Assembly (NCBI GenBank): GCA_050251715.1
Contig: JBFWMG010000059.1
Span: forward strand, 1 to 13,891
Direction of reading: 5' to 3'
Origin: JBFWMG01 sp050251715
GTDB taxonomy: Bacteria > Desulfobacterota > Desulfovibrionia > Desulfovibrionales > Desulfovibrionaceae
DNA: 13,891 bases
The translations under genes and the position numbers were made by a program. Below, in pieces: positions 13,867-13,891 of the stretch. The notes beneath the pieces were generated by a model. It was not told the DNA's origin. It searched no databases and saw only the letters and a program-made list of their open reading frames with translations. Position 1 is the stretch's first letter. Each line of letters starts with the position of its first letter.

Positions 13867-13891
13867 AGATCGGAAGAGCACACGTCTGAAC
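13867..13891. other. Illumina TruSeq adapter sequence (assembly artefact)
   Basis: The last 25 bases begin AGATCGGAAGAGC and continue CACACGTCTGAAC, identical to the start of the Illumina TruSeq read-1 adapter. They are not genomic and mark the right edge as the end of an assembled contig with untrimmed reads. Confidence 0.97.

Overview
The window carries a nearly complete tad (Flp pilus, type IVc) locus from a GC-rich bacterium, most likely a Desulfovibrionaceae-type sulfate reducer. That placement is an inference from the base composition, the DcrH-like chemoreceptor with a C-terminal bacteriohemerythrin domain, and the tad gene order. No 16S or other phylogenetic marker is present.

Layout. 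The minus strand, read right to left from about 8031, holds one long operon: flp (prepilin), tadV/cpaA (prepilin peptidase), rcpC/cpaB, rcpA/cpaC (secretin), a 95-aa lipoprotein, a TadE-like small membrane protein, tadZ/cpaE (MinD-like localisation ATPase), tadA/cpaF (assembly ATPase), tadB, and the first 29 codons of tadC running off the left edge. A 688-bp intergenic region (7949-8636) separates this operon from a divergent plus-strand group: tadE, tadG (VWA domain) and a second TadE/TadF-like pseudopilin, closed by a clear intrinsic terminator at 10961-10999. Next comes a 720-aa methyl-accepting chemotaxis protein with a PilJ/NIT-like N-terminal motif and a hemerythrin domain that keeps all seven iron ligands. 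The right end has a long structured intergenic stretch, then the last 35 codons of a convergent gene on the minus strand. The final 25 bases match Illumina TruSeq adapter and are not genomic.

How the parts work together. Flp is cleaved by TadV, and TadA with TadB/TadC drives pilus polymerisation. RcpA forms the outer-membrane channel with RcpC and probably the small lipoprotein. TadZ places the machine, and the TadE/TadG/TadF-like proteins are minor or pseudopilin components.

The most interesting signal is regulatory. A textbook sigma-54 -24/-12 element lies upstream of flp. A weaker sigma-54-like element faces the tadE group. Three copies of a 19-bp imperfect palindrome (TGTCYA-N7-TGGRYA) lie between them, as expected for enhancer-binding-protein sites shared by two divergent units. 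A second signal is a compact 100-nt set of nested inverted repeats between the TadE-like gene and tadZ, which could be a mobile palindromic repeat or an RNA processing/attenuation element.
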